Source: Cristatella mucedo
Lineage: Eukaryota > Bryozoa > Phylactolaemata > Cristatellidae
Assembly: GCA_009760855.2 (NCBI GenBank)
Contig: WPIO01000096.1
Coordinates: forward strand, 1,116,501 to 1,180,500
Direction of reading: 5' to 3'
DNA length: 64,000 nucleotides
In this document: piece by piece, positions 11,041 to 23,092 of the stretch
How the letters are laid out: each line of letters starts with the position of its first letter
How positions within the stretch are numbered: the stretch's first letter is position 1
Translations under genes and position numbers: made by a program
Notes under the pieces: generated by a model
What the model saw: only the letters and a program-made list of their open reading frames with translations
The model's database searches: none
What the model was told of the DNA's origin: nothing

Positions 11041-13170
11041 CACACGTCAGACTTGCCTTTGGGGGCTTGATCGCACACCTGCCTTAGGTGTGCGATCAAG
11101 CTCTCAGAGATCACATACCTGTCTTAGGTGTCAGCAATTTATACAATAAGGGACTGCAGTAGTAGCACATTTCCGATCGGCTAAGAAATGTATGTCACAG
11201 TTTCACTGAATTTTGTGTCATGCCTTTATAAAATTAATTACATTTTCTGCTAATCATTCTTGTAGCCTTGTAGCAAAACCATTCAATGCTGTGGATGTCA
11301 GGCAACTAGAAATGTTGAATAACTTAGCCGGCCCAATATGTGTCCCCTCGAGCACCAGCTCTTGTGTTAAGATGTTTGTGAGTTTTTCACTATCAACATC
11401 GTGTAGTCCAATGGTTGCATGTATATAACTATGGATCCACATGCTTCATTAATAAAAGGAAGGTTCCAAAGAATAGTTAGCTCTGAGCCGCATTCTCATG
11501 ACCTATGACCTATGGCCTATGACAGTGGTATGCCAATGTGCTTAGTGCAATGGTTGACACGGGTACGGTACTCACACGATTGTACTGCCTACGGGATAGC
11601 AAAGAATGAGAGATGAACTCCAGTGCTCTTTTAAAAGCGTGCGCAATTGTTTGTGTTATGTAAATTGAACTTCCCTATCTTGTTTTTCTTCTGCAATATA
11701 ACCTATTACTTTTAATTTCAACAAAAGATTACTCTGCTGTCATAGCTTCAATTACACACGAGCTTGCTAACTTGTGCGTGCCATTCGACACTATTGCTAC
11801 ACGCTTTTAGATTTTTTATCTTGAGTCTCAACGCGCGGCTGGCGTTGCCGAAATATATATGTAAACAGCGTTAATGACTGGTCCACATGTACGTACCATA
11901 AGCATTCACGAAGAAACTTAATAAGCAACTAACTTTATTTGCCATAGACAAAGCTAGTGTAAAGCTTACCTCGTTCTACCTTTCATGTGGCAATCTTGCG
12001 GTCTTAAATTTTAATCAAGCAAGCATACATCTTAAAAGATGGGGTCCACAAACTTCTTATAGTCTCCCGGATGAATGCTTTGAAGCTCCCAAATATCCAA
12101 TTCTCCAATTGACAATGTCAAACTGGTTGTCGAATTATTTTTGGCGAACTCAACAACCGCAAGAGTTACATAAAAAGACAGTAATAGATGCTATTGAAAA
12201 TTATTAAAGTTCTAGTAATTATATGGTTGCTTGGTGATATTTTAACAATTGAAGTTCGTGTAGGCAACTAATTAGCAAGCTAAAGTCGTGACTACGGTAA
12301 AATTAAATCTATTTATTTATGACTGTATCCACAGTTGAAGGCAAGAATATCCCTATTTTGTTTTATCTTTATATTTGCAATCTAAAACGACTCAGTGTTA
12401 TATTACCACTTTGCTGCAATAGTTTTTCACGTCAATCCGATAAGACTTTAAGCGTATTGGCTCCAAGTGATTTATATGGCAGTCTGACATGACTCGAAGC
12501 TATTTGGTGCCTTGGCTCCAAGTGCTTTACATTACCACCTGGCATTGCCTTGAAGCTATTGTGACTTAGCTTCGAATAGTAACAGAAAAGAACAGCCACA
12601 GAGCAGAACTCCCTCGGAACGCCTCTCATCGCCGCTGGTCGGCTATAGTCACCTGGTAGTCACATGACGCACCACCTGACGCATCGCTGCTATTCTCATG
12701 GATTCTCAGCACGTCGAATGGTAGCGTCGCTCCTACTCCGGCCGAGCCAAGGATCGACTGGCAGTCAATCCTTGCCTGACAACCGTTGCCCGTCTGAGAC
12801 GAACACGCGATGCACAAGAGCTTTGTATGGCAATCGGATTTTACATTGCAATCCGACACGACTTCAAGCAAGCGTGGCACAGGTAAGTACCGTACGCGTA
12901 CGTACAGGTACGTACAGGTACCTCCTTCGACTAGCTCATCGAAGGTGTCAAGGGGTGTGATTTACCGCAGCCGCCGGCGCGTTGCTGAGCTACGTCTGAT
13001 CAGTAATCAAGGACGAGGTTAGAGGACGGCAGCTGCACACCGTCCTTCGTTTTAAGTGACATGTGGATCCGAGTAAGCGTCGCTAACATTTTCCAAATCC
13101 TTCGACTGGTGAGGTAAGTAGTGCTTTGGGGGAATTTGTCTCTCTTAGAGGTTTTCTATGAATCGCCTGT
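11041..13170. other. Intergenic, no gene seen
   Basis: AT-rich to about 12600 and then more balanced. No protein family, RNA gene or full repeat copy could be recognised. A GTAAGT-type donor at about 12886 follows an open frame but nothing supports an exon. Confidence 0.4.
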
Positions 13171-13174
13171 ATTG

Positions 13175-13360
13175 AATAGCCAGCTGCAGTGGCCTAGTGG
13201 CTTTCTTTGGTAGCCCAGCCAAAAGGGAAGTACGATAATCAAGCCGAGACAGAACTGAGGAGCTGGTAAAATATTTTGCAAGCCACTGTGGTTAGGCAGC
13301 TCCTAACCTTAGATAGGGATCGGATGTCATAGCTAGCTGTAGAGCCGGGGCGATGGATGA
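13175..13360 (-). mobile_element. LINE family B fragment
   Basis: This closely follows the plus-strand wording of the larger minus-strand copy at 46310-46500 (for example GATAGGGATCGGATGTCAT and GCAAGCCACTGTGG). It represents the RT C-terminal region in reverse. Confidence 0.75.
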
Positions 13361-13639
13361 AGGATCGTGTGAATACAGGAAATGACGTCGTACACGTCAG
13401 CAGGATGGGGGAGCGAACTGTCAGCCATTTCAACTTTTGGAATAGTTCGCCATGCAGCGGAATGGTGCACAGTTGCTTGAATGGTCGGTCGGTCGGTGCC
13501 CGCAGGGCCAGTCACCGTGTCGCTGGGCGCCGGCGCTGAATGCGCCGAATGGTGTCGCTGGCAGTCGGTCGTGGCAGTGGTGTCGGTCGCACTGTCGCTG
13601 GTCCAACGACGACTGTTTCCGATTGCACTTCAGGACCTT

Positions 13640-13815
13640 CGCGCCGCGGGTTCAAGTCCTGCTAGCAGGCTGTTGTTTCCCGGTTGCCCACTGTTGTTCC
13701 CCTGTTGCCCGCTGTTTTCACCCTGTTGCCCACTCCAGGCAGTAGCAGGTAGCCATAGTTTCTAAGGCTCTTCTGCTGCTGCTCGAGTGAGGCTGTTCAA
13801 TCAGCCGATTTTTAA
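13640..13815 (+). mobile_element. Possible SINE family 2 copy with internal TTGCCC repeats
   Basis: It starts with a B-box-like GGGTTCAAGTCCTGC and ends with CTAAGGCTCTTCTGCTGC, the order seen in the copy at 58330-58510 (reverse). In between are three imperfect CCTGTTGCCC repeats. The assignment is tentative. Confidence 0.4.
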
Positions 13816-13849
13816 TTTTTAATGATCGTGTTCAATCCGTGTCGTGTGG

Positions 13850-15095
13850 GGGTCAGGTCTCACCCACGACACCAGTCACCTGTTGAGTCCCTCAAGGGTC
13901 TGTACTCGGTCCCTCGCTGTTCTCTATTTATACTCAACTTCTGAGAAAAGTGACTAAGACCCATGGAATAGGATATCACTTTTATGCTGACGATACTCGG
14001 GTGTATTTGTCACTTAATCCGTCGGAATCTGCTGCAGCAACCAATAAACTGAGTTCTTTCCTTGCTGACATTCGATCCTGGATGTCGGAGAATTTCTTGA
14101 AACTACCGACGATAAAACTGAACTGCTGCTCACAGGACACCATAAACGTGTGGCTGGATTAAAAGGCTTTGCTCTTCGAATAGGTGATGCCATTGTGCGA
14201 CCGTCACCACGTGCTCGAAATTTAGGTGTCGTTTTCGACTTCTGCCTCAATTTTAAAAGCTTCATTCAGAAGACTGCTTCTACAGCTAGCCATCACGTCC
14301 GATCCCTATCCAAAATAAGGAGCTGTCTTACACAGTGGCTTGCAAAAAATTCAACTAGCTCCTAAGTTTTGTCCTAAGTTTTGTCCTAAGTTTTGTCCTA
14401 AGTTTTGTCCTAAGTTTTGTCTCGTGTAGATTGTTACAGTTGTCTTTTGGCTGGGCTACCGACAAAAAAGCCGCTAGGCCGCTGCAGCTGGTGATAAATA
14501 TGGCTGCAAGGCTAGTTTGCGCATTTCAGAGGTTTGACCACGTGTCCCCTTCACTGAAAGAGCTAGGATGGCTGTTGGTTGATCAAAGGATGCAGAGCAA
14601 AGTAGTTCTTACACTGACCCGCAAGGCCCGCCACGGCTTGGTCCTTCATACGTACGTGAACTGCTGCACCAGTTTCCGCCCCCTCGTGCCATCACGTCCT
14701 GTATGGATAATAAATTAGCTGCTCCACTCGCCCGCTTAAAGACCGTTGGCGACAAAAACTGTAGCTCTGCAGGTCTCAGACTGTGGAACTCGCTTCCACG
14801 TTTCTTAAGCAACGACAACTACTCTCCGGCTTCCGACTATGGGATATCCTTTTCAGCGGTCGTGAGCTGCTGCTTCCATGCCACTCACCGCCTCAACTGC
14901 TCTTTTGACTCTGCTATGCTTCCCATTTTCTCTTTGTTGCGTGAGACGAAGTCTGTTGGCTAGCGAATGCGTACCGAAAGCCGCTTGAGCTGTGAGTGCT
15001 ATATAAAACTCTCTTGCGTAACACCCTCACAGTCTTTGTTGATTTATATCGTTCGAATTCAAAGGTAAAAGTGTCATGTTATGTTATGTCATGTT
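13850..15095 (+). mobile_element. LINE family B (CR1/L2-like), 5'-truncated copy
   Basis: The plus strand carries a degraded RT ORF in which the catalytic block [12 protein letters not shown] is still intact (13990-14025). It is followed by [24 protein letters not shown], and a C-terminal block (LKELGWLLVDQRMQSKVVLT, RLWNSLPRFLSND). At least two frameshifts and an internal fivefold CCTAAGTTTTGT repeat (about 14362-14422) break the ORF. The 3' end reads CTATATAAAACTCTCTTGCG and has a loose ATGTT-rich tail. Confidence 0.85.
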
Positions 15096-16065
15096 ATGAG
15101 GGTGCTTCAGCAGAAATGGCGTCGGAGCCCTGCGCCGCATACCGTGCATCCCCAGATGTCTACTTAGGCATCGTCCAAAACGCAGCAGTCCTAGGTGCGA
15201 CGACACTTCGCGGACTAAATTACGATTCCTAGCCCTAAAACGATCCTAAGCACACCGCCGTCACTGTTAAGTATTTTTGTAATAATTGCTCAGAAATCGG
15301 TTGGCCTTCCCTCATGACAATTGATGTACTTTTGTTCATTTGCAACAAGCCTGACGGTGCCTTATCGCGGTCTACGTTCGGCAGTATGGCGGTCTAGGTT
15401 CGTGAGCATTTTATCAGCTTCATGGCCAATCAGACAAGTCGTTGCAAATAAAATGGGCGTAACATTATATTAGCACAATAAATTAAACACGATAAGCGAT
15501 AATTGCGAGGAGATGTTTCTTTTTCTCATTTAAACCAGTGGGCAGGCACACTTTTGGTCACACAAGCTTTCGATATTTACTCGACATGCCGGCTCGAGAA
15601 CGGCGCCATCGTCGCGGTTGCCCCAGCTGTCCAAATACTTTTGCGTTTGAGTGTGCGTGTGAACCCAAAGTCCGCGAAGCGCCAAACAGATAGCGCGTAG
15701 AACGTATGCTGTCGTTCTCCTGACCGCAGAAGCAAAAGGGAGCGGCGGAGAAATATCCATTTCCATTGTACACGCGCACAAGAGTTAGAGCGACACACTT
15801 TTAATTCAAGGAAAGATAAAATCGAAAATTGAAACTTAACGTAATGCTTAGGCTTATACTTATAAAGCCTGAGATATTTTCGGTCCCTATATTCGATGTA
15901 AAATCTACTAGCCGGCAAATGTATCACGTGCTTTAGCGAGACGCGAAGCGAACTAAGCGTGCGAGCGTCGCAGCGTCGCCGTTGCTCACAGAGTCGCAGC
16001 GTGCTGCCACCGAGCGTCATATTTCAGCTCTATTCTGTAGAACGTGCGGTCAAAGCTTCGTAAAA
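15096..16065. other. Intergenic, upstream of a possible first exon
   Basis: No gene is recognisable. GC content and CpG rise towards 15900-16060, just before the candidate exon at 16072. Confidence 0.35.
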
Positions 16066-16071
16066 ACTACC

Positions 16072-16202
16072 ATGGCTACTGGAGCCCGTGCTATATATTT
16101 AGAAGGCGAGCGCACACCAAACGCAATTGCAGCGACTGACTCCATTGCTGCTATCCACAGTGCTGCCGCTGTACTTGCTGCGGCACTCAGGCTCGGCTTC
16201 CG
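16072..16202 (+). CDS. Possible first coding exon of an unidentified gene
   Basis: An ATG in a strong Kozak context (TACCATGG) opens 43 codons plus two bases and ends at a consensus donor, CG|GTAAGT at 16203. The predicted N-terminus begins MATGARAIYLEGERTPNAIA and ends in an Ala-rich stretch. I do not recognise it. CpG-rich DNA precedes it. The exon ends in phase 2, which does not match the phase of the coding-like frame starting at 18939, so another exon would be needed to join them. A chance open frame is possible. Confidence 0.25.
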
Positions 16203-17130
16203 GTAAGTCGCGCGCGCCAGGTTCGCGCCAGTTTATCCTGCTTTGTCGGGCCGTTTACATACATTTCGCGTAGCAGAAAAGACGTGCCTCCCCTACCGAA
16301 ATGGCGGCGGCTAAATCCAGCCAGATTAAGATATATTCGCCTGTCCTGAATTTCAAGTCCTGGGAACGGATTGTGCAATAATCAATGGCCAAAGCTGTAT
16401 GAAAGCAGAAGCAGTTCAACACCGCGCTCAGTGAGTTGGTGACTAAGCAGTTGAGCGGAGTTTCGCTCTAAGCCGTGATATCTAGATATCTATGAAAGCT
16501 GCTGCCCGTCACGGCCGCTATTGAACACTTGGAACTGTCCGTCGCTGTCAGATAGCCTTTTCTAGGCTATGGATATAGAATTGATTTCTTTATTTAAGTG
16601 CTCTTTTTGCATCCGCGTTTCCCGCTATTGGTGTGTCACGTGCGTGCACCACGTGGTGCTACGCCCGCGAGTCGTTGGCCGCCATTCCAAGGCTCAGGGC
16701 TTCGCCGCAATACGTCACACGTCAGCTAGGTGCTGGCTCTAGCACCCGTACGTAGCAGCCGTGCTGCGGCCAAGTTCTCCCTGGACGAGACAGCCTCTTG
16801 GTAACGCTTGGTAACGCCTTGTAACGCTGGGAATCCTTTAGTAACGCCAGCTTGCCGTGCTGGCGGCAGAGCTGGAACGACAAGAGCGACTGAGACTGAT
16901 CTGAACGTCATTAAAAAAAACGAAAAAAGATTTAAAAAAAGCTATCGAATCACATCATGCTCACGCCAGCCAACTTTTGAATGTGTAAAATTTACAAATC
17001 TCGGGCCTGCTTAGCAAAGAATACCATGTCCAAATTGTTTCATGCATTTGGGTCATCCCGTCACGACTTTTATGTCGTCGATTTAGTGGCTAGGTCTATT
17101 TGCCGGCCTATGCGATCAGGCGCCTACAGT
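16203..17130. other. No gene seen
   Basis: Mixed sequence with a small GTAACGC repeat near 16800-16850 and an A-rich run at 16912-16940. No repeat family or exon recognised. Confidence 0.35.
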
Positions 17131-17645
17131 TGTGGCAAAACTCTGCAGCTAGGCTTGTCTGTCGTGAGCGTCGCAGTTGCCGCATCACGCTGCTTCTTGC
17201 TGACCTACACTGGCTAATAGTCAAGCAATGCATTGTCTTAATGGAGTTGTCCTCACTTTGAGGTCCCTTCATCCACTGGCTCTGGCCTACAAGAACTACT
17301 CTCCCACCAGCACAGGCTTCGTACTACCCACTTTATGGCTCAAATCTTATAGCTATGGCTAAAAAACAACCTGAAATTCTTTAACGCCTTAAGTTCGTTT
17401 GCTTCTAAAGCCTGGAACTTACTTCCAACTGACGTCACGACATCCCGAACTTGGGAGATATTTACATAAACTAAAAATGCACTTAATTTTCTGTGACTGT
17501 CTCTTATATTTGGGTAAATTAAATTGAAATCTCGTCAATCGCTGCTTAATTTTCTCTGATTGGTCTTGCGACTTTATGTTTTGGTTTGCCGTAATAGAAA
17601 ACTGCAGTGCTATATTGATGTGACCCGGATAGCATTTGAAGTGCT
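17130..17645 (+). mobile_element. LINE family A, old copy
   Basis: The plus strand retains the family order: a CTGCAGCTAGGCTTGTCTG block (equivalent to LQ..ARLLCRE), CTGACCTACACTGGCTA (DLHWL), then CTAAAGCCTGGAACTTAC (PKAWNL). All frames are broken and the 3' end is decayed. Confidence 0.7.
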
Positions 17646-18139
17646 CTAATCCGCGTCTCTATTAAGATTGAATGTCATACTAAAATTGGCCCGGTCGTTG
17701 GGTCGTCCAACGGCTATGTGCTCCTGCAGGTACTACAAGACGCGCCGCGTTACCTGTGACCTTCACCTTTACCTGTGCCTGCGATCGCTAGCTCGCCTAC
17801 TCGCTCACGAACGTGACAGCGAACGTGCTCGCACTCTCGCTTCAATAGGACAGCTACCTTAATGGTGCCCCTTTTACCCGAGACGTGATCTCTGCTCTTC
17901 GCAAAGTTCAAGCAGGTAGCTTAACTTGCAATGTTTAAGGGCCCCACAAAAATAATCGCCTGGTGGCCCTCGAATGTAATCATTAAATTCGTAAGTTGAG
18001 AATGTTTTCGGAAGGAACGTTGCAGAAAGTGCTACTTTCAAAAAATTTCTTGTGTGAACGTTCCGTTTAGGGTTCATCTCGAGAGCCTAAGGTTGCCAAG
18101 TAGCATCCTTATTCCCGGAGAATGGATCAGCCCCAGGGG

Positions 18140-18222
18140 CATAGCTCATTGTGAAGGTTCGCGCTCAGTATGACCCAGGTCGTCGGTTCGAGTCCTGCAG
18201 TTGGCGGGTGATCCTTTATTAA
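18140..18222 (+). mobile_element. tRNA-like SINE head, family 2
   Basis: An A-box-like GCATAGCTCATTGTGAAGG is followed about 40 bases later by a near-perfect B box, GGTTCGAGTCC. The acceptor ends do not pair, so this is a SINE head and not a tRNA gene. The following GGCGGGTGATCCTTTATT resembles the body of SINE family 2. Confidence 0.5.
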
Positions 18223-18548
18223 TAATGACACAATGTTATTAGTACATTTGTGTAGCGCTCTTCGAGAACGGAATCTCTTTCTAGGCACTTTACAGACGCT
18301 GCATAGAAATTATTACCAATTAATTGGGTGGGTGGTAACATCCGAAAGCAGCAGGCGTGGAATAAGCACGTACGTGCACACGAAGGATGAATTGCAAAGA
18401 CCGACCAAGTGCTGTAATAAACGGGTGCGTTTTCAGCTTCTTTTTAAATGTCGTCATGTTGGGTGATGCTGTGACGCGCGTCGGTAGTGAGTTCCTAGCT
18501 TTGGAAGCATAGAAGCTATAGGTCTTGAACAGTTTTGAGGTTCGCACA
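18215..18548 (-). mobile_element. LINE family A (subfamily 2) 3' fragment
   Basis: The minus strand contains the C-terminal frame LFKTYSFYASKARNSLPT and the 3' UTR with the terminal signature GCGCTCTTCGAGAACGGAA (plus-strand sense). The UTR shares CACACGAAGGA and GTGCTGTAATAAACG words with the copy at 22040-22535 but not with most family A copies. Confidence 0.75.
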
Positions 18549-18938
18549 GTTCCTACGTATTATACATATTCCTATGTATTACACATATTCCTACGTATTA
18601 CCCAGAAGCGAGGAGCGGTGAGAGCTCTTACGGATAACCTTCCGCCATGTACTACGGGGTTGTTCAATAAGCTAACCTTATCTTTGAAAATTATGAAGAT
18701 TAAATAATGCAGCTCGATAGTCTATTATTCGCGATTATTGAGCGCATGCCCTCTCCGTATTTTCAAGTGCGTGCTACTCTTACGTAAAGATTTTTGCGAA
18801 ACTATCCCCTCGACCATTGAATAGCGTGGCCAATGCACGTGGACGAAGCTCGAGATTCGTGAAATACCTCGTACAGGGATGGCTCGCATTTCTTGAGTGT
18901 AAATCCTTTCGTAATTCCTCGATTTACCCTTCTTCTAG

Positions 18939-19856
18939 GCCGCCGAGAACGACTACGCCCCGGAAATGGGAGTACGGAGAGGCAGCTTCAAAAGCTTCGA
19001 GTTGATTTCAGGCAGCTCGTTCTCGCTGCCCTCGCAGTACCATGACATAATCGACGAGGTTATGGCCTGCACTGCGGAAGGGACCTATTTATTAGCCATC
19101 AAAGATGCGATGGCGGAATTCTGCGAGAAATCAGCGATCAGCCTGTGGCGAGCTCCTGTGAGCGAGAAAAGGAACGAAAAGCTGTCGTGAGTCTCAGCCT
19201 TTGAGGACGGTCGCGCTGCAGCGACGCTCGACGTATCGAGAATAGTCGCGCTGCTAGCTCGCTCGCCAGAAGACCGCACGACATGGCACGTCGAGGGCTA
19301 CATAGGCGTTGCCCATCAGCCACAGTGCTTGGCCACAAGAGGGATGAGGCTTGCCGTCGGAACTTTCGTTAGTCATAACACTCGAAGGCATTCAGAAAAA
19401 CACCACTTGCGTCTGTGGTCGATCGACGGAGTGCTAAAGATAATGAAACCGCTCTATTTGACGCGTCTACGATCCGTCGCGCTTTCCGTGGATACTGTGG
19501 TCACGGGCCACGTTAGAGAGGCCGGGAAGATAGGGGCGGAGCTCCGAGTGTACACTCTCGCCGGTAGCCTGCTGTGGCAGGCTGAGTCTTCGGATATATA
19601 GCCACGTGTTATTGCTCACCCTCTCAATTCAACTGTGTACACCGTGACCAGTAGAGCCCAACAGATCGCAGCTATCACCACTAACGGATTACTTGAAGTC
19701 TCAATTGTTCTCGAAGCGGACAAGGGCACCGAAGTATTTTGCGTCTCTTTGTTCCACTGCCGAGAAGGGATTGCTGAATGCGGAATTATATTCAACTGCC
19801 ATTATGCGGAAGCCTATAAATCACTATATATCATTTTGTTATTCAATTTTTAAACT
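18939..19856 (+). pseudogene. Unidentified coding-like frame (exon(s) or pseudogene)
   Basis: A single frame runs for 306 codons with only two internal stops. It opens after a good acceptor (polypyrimidine tract then TTCTAG at 18933-18938). The first part reads AAENDYAPEMGVRRG through FELISGSSFSLPSQYHDI. The first stop, TGA at 19188, lies inside GTC|GTGAGT, which would be a fine splice donor. The same frame then continues (HLRLWSIDGVLKIM, VVTGHVREAGKIGAELRVYT) to a TAG at 19599. It resumes with IAAITTNGLLEVSIVLEADK and ends at TAA 19851. Codon use looks genuinely protein-coding. The 'LRVYTLAGSLLW' and 'IAAITTNGLLEV' stretches recall beta-propeller (WD-like) blades, but I cannot name a family. 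It may be a real gene with a short intron, or a decaying copy. Confidence 0.4.
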
Positions 19857-19859
19857 AAC

Positions 19860-20478
19860 GAACTTCCATTAGAACTGACCTCAATCTTAACTTACGACTT
19901 GTGGCCATTGCACGTCAGCATATATGGCCTGCAGGCATCGCTGTGCGTAATAAATGTCAGATTTCTTCCTACTAAAGACTTATCTATCCAACGCTTATTT
20001 CGCCTCGAGCCTCGAGCAAACTTAAAAGTGTAAACACAATTTGCGTTGCTTAGAAAGTGTCACAAAAGAAAAACTTGCCGAACGGTGAGAACAATACATT
20101 ACTGCACAATAAATTAATCAAAATAATCACCTTAAAGGGTTTAACGTGAAAAGTTACTTAGATATGGCTCTGACCAGAAGCGTTGCTTAGGATGCCAGCT
20201 AAATTATCTGAAAAAAGGTGAAAATTAGACACCAATTTTGGCGACGGCTTCAAAATTACTTCGCAATATAGCCAAAGGTTACAAAGAATTGTATCTCATA
20301 TAAAAATTTTCGTTATCTCGGCATCGACATTTTCAATGCTTCTATAAAGTTTAAGAAGTGTGTATACCTCTTCGTCATCATATTTAGGAATCGGTTTCAG
20401 CTTTCCTAACGAAGGAAGATACTTTTATGGTTTTTCTCTCTTTATTTGCAAATACATACACTCACGTGCATATAAGTA
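19860..20478. other. AT-rich intergenic, no gene seen
   Basis: No open frame of interest and no repeat family recognised. It ends at a CA/TA microsatellite. Confidence 0.4.

Positions 20479-20479
<1 letters not shown>

Positions 20480-20574
<95 letters not shown>
20480..20574. repeat. (CA)n-(TA)n compound microsatellite
   Basis: About 28 CA units pass directly into about 19 TA units, next to the 5' break of a LINE copy. Confidence 0.97.
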
Positions 20575-20577
<3 letters not shown>

Positions 20578-20579
20578 AC

Positions 20580-21995
20580 AGCCGCAGAGCCAGCATTGCT
20601 TTGGGTGTACAACGACCTCATTAGGAATGCAGACATGAGTAGAATAGCTCTGCTTGTTTTGCTCGATCTTTTGACAGCTTTGATTCTATCGATCACCAAG
20701 TCCTTCTTGAGCGCTATTCATCTCGCCTGGGCATCACTAGAACTGCCCTGCAATGGTTCGGGTCCTATCTCAGTGGGAGACTCAAGAGTATTGACGTGAA
20801 TGGACAAAGATCATCCGAGATACCTCTGAATTATGAGATACCTCAGGGCTCCGTGCTTGGTCCGGTTCTTTTCACGGTTTATACTCTCCCTCTTGCCGAT
20901 GCGATTGTCAAGCACAATTTAGGCTTTCATTTCTATGCGATTGACACTCAGTTGACCTTTGCTTTGAACTCTTTCAGCCCTCCAGCACGTCAAATTCTTT
21001 CTACCCCCCCCCGTGCTGCATGTATTGATGACTTCCGCACATGGATGGCAGCAAATTTTCTTAAATTAAGTGATAAAAAAACTAACTTATTAGTTATGGC
21101 AAACCCAGTGTGATTCATAAATTGAAAAGGCTAACGCTCAAAATCGGCTCGATCAACATATCCGCTCTACTGTTGAATCTGCATAAAATCTAGGTGTCAT
21201 GTTCCAAAATGATCTTCTCATCAGCTCCACAATCAAGTCTGCCTACTTTCAGCTACATAACACTGCTAAAATTCGGGCTTTTTTAGATAAGGATACCACA
21301 TCAAAGTCCCGTCTTGACTTCTGTAACTCACTGCTTGCTGGCCTACCGGTATGTGCAATCAGTCGCTTACAGCTGGTGCAAAGATCTGCAGCTAGGCTTC
21401 TCTGTCGTGAGCGTCGAAGTTGCCACATCACACCACTTCTCGCCGACCTGCGCTGGCTACCAGTCATGCAACTGATCGACTTCAAGATTTTCTCACTCAC
21501 TTTTAGGTTCCTTCATTCTTTGGCTCCAGCCTGTCTTCAGGTCCCCCACTATGCCAAACATCGTACAACCCGCTTTTCGGATACTAACTGTTTACCTATA
21601 CCTCGTACAAACCTCAAATCCTTTGAAGAAAGTGCATTTAGTTCGTATGCTCCCAAAGCCTGGAAATCACTTCCGACTTGCGTCAAGAAGTTTCTTGACT
21701 TGACAACATTTAAAAAAAGTAAAAACGCATCTATTTAGCACAGCATTTAATGAGTCCCTATAATTCGTCCTTTGTGGGCTTTTGCGTGCTGAAACTGTTG
21801 CATGCTTCCACTAACCACACTTGCATGCTGACCGTGTGCATGTCACCCCTAACCATGTTATTTTCATGCTGTTTATCAAGCATGATATTTTTCCACTCAC
21901 CACTAGATCGTGTTTCTTTTGCAGAAAATTTAAAGCGCCTAGAAAGACAACGAGTTCGCTGAGGGCGCTTTATCAAGTATATTATTATTACTATT
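20580..21995 (+). mobile_element. LINE family A (CR1/L2-like), long 5'-truncated copy
   Basis: This is one of the two longest copies. The plus strand gives RT fingers/palm fragments (LLDLLTALILSITKSFLSAI), then [20 protein letters not shown] and the catalytic block as FHFYAIDTQLTF. YADD is mutated to YAID, so the copy is catalytically dead. Next comes WMAANFLKL, then the long C-terminal frame at 21199-21738 with SRLDFCNSLLAGLPVCAISR and SFEESAFSSYAPKAWKSLPT. The 3' UTR ends with TTCGCTGAGGGCGCTTTATC and (TTA)n. At least two frameshifts interrupt the ORF. Confidence 0.92.
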
Positions 21996-22039
21996 AATAT
22001 TTATTCATTCCTTGTAGTGACCAAGAAAACGACTGCAAT

Positions 22040-22535
22040 GTTTTAAATCCTAAGCGTGCGGCGTATTTACTTCAAGGTCCTTTCACTCTCTGGCTTTAGC
22101 CTACCTATCAGAACTACTACTACTACTACTACTAACCCTCTTCTTTTGGGAAAAATTGAACAACCAGATGCTCTGGCACGAATCTTTTAGCCATACCTAT
22201 TACGAAACTCGTAACCCTTGGAGACCTTTAGCCTTAAGCTCCTGTGCTTCCAAAGCCTAGAACTCATTACCGACGCCCCCATCCATCACAACGTCCCTGA
22301 CATGATGACATTAAAAAAAATGAATCTTAAAACACACTTGTTTATTAAAGCATTCAGTGGGTCTTTGCGATTTGTTTTTCGTGTGCATATACTTGCTTAC
22401 ACTACGACTGCTGCTTTCGGACGTTACCACCAATCATTTGGCAACGCTTTCTATGCAGCATCTGTAAAGTGTCTAGAAAGAAATTATATTCTTTGAGAAT
22501 GCTATAAAAATGCATTATTATTATTATTATTATGT
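22040..22535 (+). mobile_element. LINE family A (subfamily 2) 3' fragment
   Basis: The plus strand shows decayed C-terminal ORF words, then the UTR shared with the copy at 18215-18548 (CTGCTGCTTTCGGACGTTAC), a TAGAAAGAAATTATATTCT signature and a (TTA)n tail at 22513-22533. A small (CTA)n run is at 22107-22134. Confidence 0.75.
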
Positions 22536-22539
22536 TAAT

Positions 22540-22860
22540 CGGAGGAGCTTGAAATGAAAAAGTCACGACTGTTTTTCGTGCGTAAAACAGCGCTAGCAAG
22601 TCGAAGGCCACCGGCTCGCGATGCATTATTCATCTTGGAGACAGCCCCTAACAAGTCGCTAGTGGCTTATCTCGTAAATATCACCCACGCTCTGGCTTAG
22701 ACCATTGTCACTGTCACAAGCTCATCGTATTCTCAGCTGCCGTGCAAGCATGCCACTTCGTTTTTGATCATTTGCTACTTAGAGCTGACCTGGTCCTCCG
22801 CGGCAGCTCCTGGCGGCAATGGCAGTGCTCAGGCGAATCTCCCCCTGACAGCTCGGGACG
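22540..22860. other. No gene seen
   Basis: Non-repetitive sequence without recognisable exons. Confidence 0.35.
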
Positions 22861-22861
22861 A

Positions 22862-23092
22862 GTTCCCCATTACAACCTCCCTCCTCCATTACAACCACCA
22901 TCCTCCATTACAGCCTCCATTGTCCATTACAACCTCCATCGTCCATTACAACCTCCATCGTCCATTACAACCTCCCTCCTCCATTACAACCTCCATCGTC
23001 CATTACAACCTCCATCGTCCATTACAACCTCCATCGTCCATTACAACCTCCATCGTCCATTACAACCTCCATCGTCCATTACAACCTCCGTC
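22862..23092. repeat. 19-bp minisatellite
   Basis: About 11-12 tandem copies of CCATTACAACCTCCATCGT. The left end is more diverged (CTCCTCC variants) and the right end nearly perfect, suggesting recent expansion on the right. Confidence 0.95.

Noticed and set aside
12664-12890. Exon ending at CACAG|GTAAGT
   Set aside because: The donor is good, but the two overlapping frames have no recognisable product, no acceptor partner and no homologue in the window.
18140-18215. tRNA gene
   Set aside because: A and B boxes are present, but the acceptor and anticodon stems do not pair, and related sequences recur as SINE heads.
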